From positions 1 through 10,273 of the forward strand of contig JAKAVW010000083.1 of the NCBI GenBank assembly GCA_021827445.1: a stretch of DNA of 10,273 nt. The letters are read 5' to 3'. The translations under genes and the position numbers were made by a program. Of the stretch, positions 6,897-10,273 are shown piece by piece (position 1 is the first letter of the stretch; the number at the start of each line of letters is the position of its first letter). The DNA comes from Pseudomonadota bacterium (GTDB lineage Bacteria; Pseudomonadota; Gammaproteobacteria; Acidithiobacillales; Acidithiobacillaceae). The notes beneath the pieces were generated by a model. It was not told where the DNA came from, did not search any database, and saw nothing but the letters and a program-made list of their open reading frames with translations.

Positions 6897-7208
6897 TTAC
6901 TCCCGTCCCATCGCCGCGGACTCGTGGCCGGTAATAGAGCCTTTGCTGAACAAGTACTCACGCAACTCTTTATCCAGACGCGGCATTTTACGGCGCAGCC
7001 ACTCCAGAACCATAGCAGCGTGCTCAATTTCCTCATCCCGGTTGTGTTCCAGAACTTGCCTGAGAATAGGGTCCTTGCAAGCATCGGCGCGCTGCTGGTA
7101 CCAATCGACCGCTTCAAACTCCTCCATCAGCGAGGAAATAGCCCGGTGGATATCCACGGTTTCGGGGGACAGGGATTCGAGGGATTCATGCAAAGTTTCG
7201 TGCGCCAT
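6897..7208 (-). CDS. Encapsulated-ferritin-like (EncFtn) ferroxidase protein, no visible targeting tail
   Basis: This 103-residue, two-helix protein strongly resembles the EncFtn family (type example from Rhodospirillum rubrum). EncFtn forms a half-ferritin annular decamer that oxidises Fe(II) at subunit interfaces for storage inside encapsulin shells. Conserved stretches are ETVDIHRAISSLMEEFEAVD (16-35), WYQQRADA (36-43), LEHNRDEEIEHAAMVLEWLRR (53-73) and LREYLFSKGSIT. By my alignment from memory the iron ligands and entry residues are Glu29, Glu30, Glu32, Trp36, Tyr37, Glu60 and His63, all present. The protein stops soon after the second helix; the usual C-terminal encapsulin-targeting peptide (LGIGSLK-type) is absent. 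The start ATG 7208 has a strong AAGGAG (7220-7215) at 6 bases. A longer in-frame reading upstream overlaps the pseudouridine synthase gene and is not believed. The gene converges on hemW, 14 bases away. No encapsulin gene is in the window. Confidence 0.88.
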   Translation of the reverse strand: MAHETLHESLESLSPETVDIHRAISSLMEEFEAVDWYQQRADACKDPILRQVLEHNRDEEIEHAAMVLEWLRRKMPRLDKELREYLFSKGSITGHESAAMGRE

Positions 7209-7231
7209 AATCAACTCCTTTGGGCGAACTG

Positions 7232-8026
7232 GTGAAATATTCTTCAAATCATAGTCCAAAGTCTGGACAAAACCAAAGCGTTCCCGGCTTTGGGCTTGCT
7301 CGCATCCTGTCCAAAGCCGGCCTATGCTCGCGGACGGTGGCAGCGGAATGGATTCGCGCCGGGCGGGTGGAGGTGGATGGCCGCCAGGTGCGCGATCCAG
7401 GAACACGCTTCGCCCTGTCCGGCCCGAAAATCTGTGTCGATGGTATCGAGGTCACCGCGAGTACCCGCCAGGTTTTGCTGCTGCACAAACCGCGCGGCGT
7501 CATTACCACCCGTCAGGATGAAAAGGGGCGTGCCACCGTGTACGACCTGCTACCCAAAAGTCCATGGCTGGCCCCCGTAGGACGTCTGGATCAGGCCAGC
7601 TCCGGCCTGCTGCTTTTCAGCAATGATCCGCACTGGGCGCAACAACTGCTGGATCCGAATCAGCATGTGGCCAAGACCTACCATGTGCAGATTCGCCCAC
7701 CCCTCTCTGCGAGCACCGCAGCCCAACTGGCAGCCAGCCCCGTGCTCGATGGTGAACCTTGCTTGCCAATGCAGATCAGGGAGTTGCGCTGTGGTGGCAA
7801 AACCCAATGGCTGGAGTTCATTTTGCAGGAAGGACGCCATCGCCAGATTCGGCGTCTGCTTGCCGATGGCGACACTGAGGTATTGCGACTGATTCGCGTA
7901 GCGGTGGGAAATCTGCCTCTCGGTGCGCTGCGTCCCGGCGAATGGCGTTGGCTGCGTAGCGATGAGGAAGACCTGTTACGTCAGATACCGTCAGCCCATG
8001 ACATGCCACGTTTCCCGCCAGAATAA
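7232..8026 (+). CDS. RsuA/RluB/RluE/RluF family rRNA pseudouridine synthase
   Basis: The protein isomerises a specific uridine in rRNA to pseudouridine. It has an N-terminal S4 RNA-binding domain (about residues 22-70, ARILSKAGLCSRTVAAEWI...GRVEVDG) followed by the catalytic domain. Landmarks are LLLHKPRGVITT, the catalytic motif PVGRLDQASSGLLLFSND with Asp120 (numbered from GTG 7232), KTYHVQI, and EGRHRQIRRLL...RLIRVAVG with a PGEWRWL ending. The S4 domain argues against RluE, although the C-terminal half is RluE/RluB-like, so the target uridine cannot be named. The start is uncertain: GTG 7232 and TTG 7220 are in frame and neither has a clear Shine-Dalgarno; TTG 7220 overlaps the opposite gene's ribosome binding site. 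It is 264 residues from GTG and is divergent from the EncFtn-like gene. Confidence 0.88.
   Translation: MKYSSNHSPKSGQNQSVPGFGLARILSKAGLCSRTVAAEWIRAGRVEVDGRQVRDPGTRFALSGPKICVDGIEVTASTRQVLLLHKPRGVITTRQDEKGRATVYDLLPKSPWLAPVGRLDQASSGLLLFSNDPHWAQQLLDPNQHVAKTYHVQIRPPLSASTAAQLAASPVLDGEPCLPMQIRELRCGGKTQWLEFILQEGRHRQIRRLLADGDTEVLRLIRVAVGNLPLGALRPGEWRWLRSDEEDLLRQIPSAHDMPRFPPE
7248..7268 (-). promoter_or_regulatory. Candidate -10 and adjoining palindrome upstream of the EncFtn-like gene
   Basis: On the minus strand, TATGAT (7253-7248) is a 5/6 match to a -10, about 40 bases before the ATG at 7208; the -35 is poor (TTGGTT-like at 17 bases). Directly upstream, in the spacer, lies the interrupted palindrome GTCCA-AAGTC-TGGAC (7254-7268). 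Its position would suit an operator or an activator site. The site also lies within the first codons of the pseudouridine synthase gene. No known regulator's consensus was recognised. Confidence 0.3.
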
Positions 8027-8110
8027 GTATGACCATGGGGTGCATCGGGCCACAATCCCGGATTTTCCTGGTCGCGCTCTATCCCTGTATCATTTAGTAT
8101 CTTCCCCAAC

Positions 8111-8139
8111 TTGCCAGAGAGAAGTGCCGACCTTATACT
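8111..8139 (+). promoter_or_regulatory. Predicted sigma-70 promoter of the efflux transporter gene
   Basis: TTGCCA (8111-8116) and TATACT (8134-8139) are both 5/6 matches with an exact 17-base spacer. The start would be near 8146, giving a leader of about 100 nt before the GTG at 8248. The -10 and start region are overlapped by the TetR-type palindrome at 8135-8156. Confidence 0.7.
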
Positions 8140-8156
8140 GACCGAACGGTCGGTAT
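8135..8156 (+). promoter_or_regulatory. TetR-family-type operator palindrome
   Basis: A 22-base inverted repeat is centred on GACCGAACGGTC, with ATAC/GTAT arms; 18 of 22 positions are self-complementary. The GACCG-n2-CGGTC core is the kind recognised by many TetR-family repressors that control efflux pumps. It covers most of the -10 and the predicted transcription start, so a bound repressor would block initiation. A direct repeat CTTATAC flanks it on both sides (8132-8138 and 8157-8163). The repressor gene itself is not in the window. Confidence 0.75.
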
Positions 8157-8247
8157 CTTATACATACACGTCTTCGGGTCCAGGCGCCAGAGCGCGTAAG
8201 GCTGATCCGTACCATCAAGACTATCCGTCACAGAGAGGAGCCCATCC

Positions 8248-9774
8248 GTGGCGCAAGAGATCTCGGCTTCACGCCTTACTATCACGGCCGCCGTCATGCT
8301 GGCGGTAGTCATGCAGGTACTTGACCTGACCATCGTCAATGTCGCCCTGACCTACATGCGCGGCTCTCTGCAAGCCAACAGCGATCAGATCACCTGGGTA
8401 CTCACCAGTTACATGGTCGCCAATGTGATCGTCCTGCCCCTCACCGGGCTCCTGGTGGAACGCTACGGCCAGCGCAACATCATGCTCTGGAGTGTGGTCG
8501 GCTTTGTGATTTCCTCGGCGCTCTGCGGTCAGTCCCATAGCCTGGTGGAAATCGTACTCTGGCGCTTCCTGCAAGGCATCTTTGGCGCGTCGCTGGCGCC
8601 CGTGGGGCAGACCATCATGCTCGGTGCCTATCCGTCCAACAAGCGTGGCCAGGCCATGGCTATCCTCGGCATGGGCATCATGCTGGGTCCGATTCTGGGT
8701 CCCACTCTGGGCGGTTATCTGACGGACACGCTCAGTTGGCGTTGGGTATTCTATGTGAATATTCCCTTCGGTATCCTCGCGTTCCTGCTGATGCAGACCA
8801 TTCCCGACGGCGGCAAGAGCACCACCCCCCGTCCGGTGGACTGGATAGGCTTTGCGCTGATGGCCCTGGGGCTGGGCAGCCTGCAGGGCGTATTGAGCCT
8901 CGGCGATCAGGATGACTGGTTCAGTTCGCGGACTATCATCATTCTGACCCTTGGCGCAACACTGGGGATGCTCTTTTTCGTCTGGCGGTCCCTGGGCGTA
9001 AAGCATCCGGTGGTGGATTTACGCCTGCTCAAAGACCGGAATCTGGCAATCGGCAGCATGGGCATCGGTGTATTTGGCCTCGCCCTCTTCGGCACCATGG
9101 TGATTCTGCCGATTATGCTGGAGACACTGATGCATTATGAGGCCTTCACTGCGGGTTTAGTCATGGCGCCTCAGGGTATTGGCGCCATGATCGCCATGAT
9201 GCTGGCGGGCCGCCTGCTCGGGCGCGGTGTCAACCCGCGTAATATCGTGCTGGTCGGCATCGCTTTTGGGGCCTTCGGCACCTATCTGACGACGTTTTAT
9301 AATCTGGACATCAACATGGCTTGGGTCATCTGGCCCAGCTTCATCCGCGGCATTGGTTTTGGTCTGGTTACCATCCCGCTCTTTACTCTTGCTTTTTCGA
9401 CGCTGGAAAAATCCCAACAGGCCGAAGGCTCGGGCATTTTCAACCTGATGCGGACCTTGGGCGGCAGTATCGGCATCGCTATTGTCTCTACAGTGATAAC
9501 TCAGGAAACACAAGTAAGCTGGAACCAAATGAGCGGGTTTATCAACCCCTTCAACCCCGCCTTTTATCACTACCTGGCGGCGGCAGACATGACCCAGAAT
9601 CCCACGACCTGGCAAGTACTGGGTAACATTGTGCTCTACAGCCAAGCCAACATGCGCGGGACGCTGGATGCTTTTGTGCTCGTTTTTTACGGCTTTCTGG
9701 TCATGATCCCGCTGATCATGTTCCTGAAGAAGCCACCCGCCGATTCGGCACCATTTGCGCCCCTCAGCGAATAA
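8248..9774 (+). CDS. DHA2-family (EmrB/QacA-type, 14-TM) MFS drug efflux transporter
   Basis: This 508-residue inner-membrane proton antiporter is predicted to export drugs or toxic organics. Hydrophobic segments run through the whole length, compatible with 14 helices. DHA2 motifs are visible: Asp26 in TM1 (QVLDLTIVNVAL), motif A GLLVERYGQR (67-76) in loop 2-3, Arg106 in TM4 (motif B) and motif C GPILGPTLGGYL (147-158), followed by SWRWVFYVNIPFG typical of EmrB. The start is GTG 8248 with GAGAGGAG (8233-8240) 7 bases upstream. EmrB proteins often pair with an EmrA/HlyD-type adaptor; none is adjacent here, although about 220 bases upstream hold only the promoter and operator. Substrate is unknown. 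The gene converges on the carboxypeptidase gene, 10 bases away. Control by a TetR-type repressor is inferred from the operator. Confidence 0.93.
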   Translation: MAQEISASRLTITAAVMLAVVMQVLDLTIVNVALTYMRGSLQANSDQITWVLTSYMVANVIVLPLTGLLVERYGQRNIMLWSVVGFVISSALCGQSHSLVEIVLWRFLQGIFGASLAPVGQTIMLGAYPSNKRGQAMAILGMGIMLGPILGPTLGGYLTDTLSWRWVFYVNIPFGILAFLLMQTIPDGGKSTTPRPVDWIGFALMALGLGSLQGVLSLGDQDDWFSSRTIIILTLGATLGMLFFVWRSLGVKHPVVDLRLLKDRNLAIGSMGIGVFGLALFGTMVILPIMLETLMHYEAFTAGLVMAPQGIGAMIAMMLAGRLLGRGVNPRNIVLVGIAFGAFGTYLTTFYNLDINMAWVIWPSFIRGIGFGLVTIPLFTLAFSTLEKSQQAEGSGIFNLMRTLGGSIGIAIVSTVITQETQVSWNQMSGFINPFNPAFYHYLAAADMTQNPTTWQVLGNIVLYSQANMRGTLDAFVLVFYGFLVMIPLIMFLKKPPADSAPFAPLSE

Positions 9775-9784
9775 AGGTTAGCGG

Positions 9785-10273
9785 TTACGGTGCCGAGGTC
9801 CGCTCCAGATGCGGCGCCGCAGGCAGCCAGAGGGTGCGTGCAAACCCCCAATCCAGTAACTTGAGGCTCTGCCAGGAGGCCTTCCAGAAACCCCGCCTTT
9901 CATCGTGGAAGGATGGCACCCCGAGGATGACGGCAATCAGCTTCACGCCATCCTGAGTTCCCGTGGCAACGAGACAATGCCCGGCTGCGTCGGTATAGCC
10001 ACTTTTCATGCCGGTGATAAAGGGCACCCGCCCCACCAACAGGTTGGGGTTAGGGCTGGTGATGCCCGCGTAGGTAAAGTTCTGGTGGCTGAAAAAAGGC
10101 ATAAACTGCGGAAACCGGGTCATGATCGCGCGGGTGAGGACAGCGATATCATAGGGACTGGCCATGTTGTTAGGATGCGGCAATCCATCGGGGTCATAGT
10201 AGGTGGTGGAAAGCATCCCGATTTTGCGCGCCGTCCGGTTCATCTCGGCAACAAAAGCGGATACGCTGCCAGC
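9785..10273 (-). CDS. D-alanyl-D-alanine carboxypeptidase, S11 family (partial, 5' end off the right edge)
   Basis: This is the C-terminal part (about 162 residues) of a periplasmic penicillin-binding protein of the PBP5/6/7 type, which trims the terminal D-Ala from peptidoglycan pentapeptides. Recognisable stretches are AGSVSAFVAEMNRTARKIGM followed by a HF/NP-type DPDGLPHPNNMASPYDIA segment, then FTYAG...NPNLLVGRVP and the third active-site motif in ITGMKSGYTDAAGHCLVA. Here the triad reads Lys-Ser-Gly (codons 10006-9998) instead of the common Lys-Thr-Gly. The catalytic SxxK and the SxN motif lie upstream, outside the window. The frame is open to the right edge, so the ATG at 10243 is internal. 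After LKLLDWGF only about 17 residues remain: the C-terminal beta-rich domain and amphipathic membrane anchor of PBP5 are missing, so it resembles the shorter PBP7-like forms. Confidence 0.92.
   Translation of the reverse strand, partial: AGSVSAFVAEMNRTARKIGMLSTTYYDPDGLPHPNNMASPYDIAVLTRAIMTRFPQFMPFFSHQNFTYAGITSPNPNLLVGRVPFITGMKSGYTDAAGHCLVATGTQDGVKLIAVILGVPSFHDERRGFWKASWQSLKLLDWGFARTLWLPAAPHLERTSAP

Noticed and set aside
7209..7406. A 66-codon N-terminal extension of the EncFtn-like protein
   Set aside because: It is antisense to the S4 domain of the pseudouridine synthase, while the inner ATG 7208 has a strong Shine-Dalgarno and matches the family's N-terminus.
8046..8066. CGGG/CCCG hairpin followed by TTTT after the pseudouridine synthase gene, as a terminator
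   Set aside because: The stem is only 4 bp and the T-run is short and interrupted, which is too weak to call.
8029..8097. A 22-codon small open frame after the pseudouridine synthase gene
   Set aside because: No ribosome binding site, and the peptide lacks any recognisable feature; consistent with chance.
8269..9006. A 245-codon minus-strand open frame
   Set aside because: Antisense to the MFS transporter; composition is His/Gln/Arg rich with no domain logic.

Overview
The window is a dense, single-copy chromosomal segment of moderately high GC content from a proteobacterium. The protein sequences and mix of genes most resemble Acidithiobacillus (acidophilic iron or sulfur oxidisers). That assignment is inferred from sequence feel, not from a search. 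About twelve complete genes and two edge-truncated ones fill it. Intergenic gaps are small and no mobile elements, tRNA/rRNA genes or CRISPR arrays were seen.

Layout. (1) 1-2046, minus strand: a coupled operon rpsU-yqeY-mutS2, with mutS2 running off the left edge. Each junction is a TGATG stop/start overlap, and a near-consensus promoter lies at 2093-2121. (2) 2047-2333: a divergent promoter region, then 2334-3197 on plus, an RpoS-like sigma-70 family factor. (3) 3158-4512, minus: rph-rdgB (RNase PH and ITP/XTP pyrophosphatase) with a 4-base overlap. The 3' end of rdgB overlaps the 3' end of the sigma gene. (4) 4642-5136, plus: a stand-alone cyclic-nucleotide-binding-fold protein with no DNA-binding domain. 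(5) 5146-5700, minus: a LON substrate-binding-domain protein, divergent from hemW (5725-6882, plus). (6) 6897-7208, minus: a small ferritin-like protein of the encapsulated-ferritin (EncFtn) type. (7) 7232-8026, plus: an RsuA/RluB-type pseudouridine synthase. (8) 8248-9774, plus: a 14-TM DHA2-type (EmrB/QacA) efflux transporter behind a promoter covered by a TetR-type palindrome. (9) 9785 to the right edge, minus: a D-Ala-D-Ala carboxypeptidase lacking the usual C-terminal domain.

Most genes are housekeeping: ribosome assembly, RNA maturation, nucleotide-pool cleaning, heme or radical-SAM chemistry, and rRNA modification. I see no convincing multi-gene novel system. The most interesting items are the EncFtn-like protein, which has the ferroxidase residues but neither an encapsulin gene nor a visible targeting tail; the TetR-type operator over the efflux-pump promoter with no regulator nearby; and the short RpoS-like sigma factor divergent from the rpsU operon.
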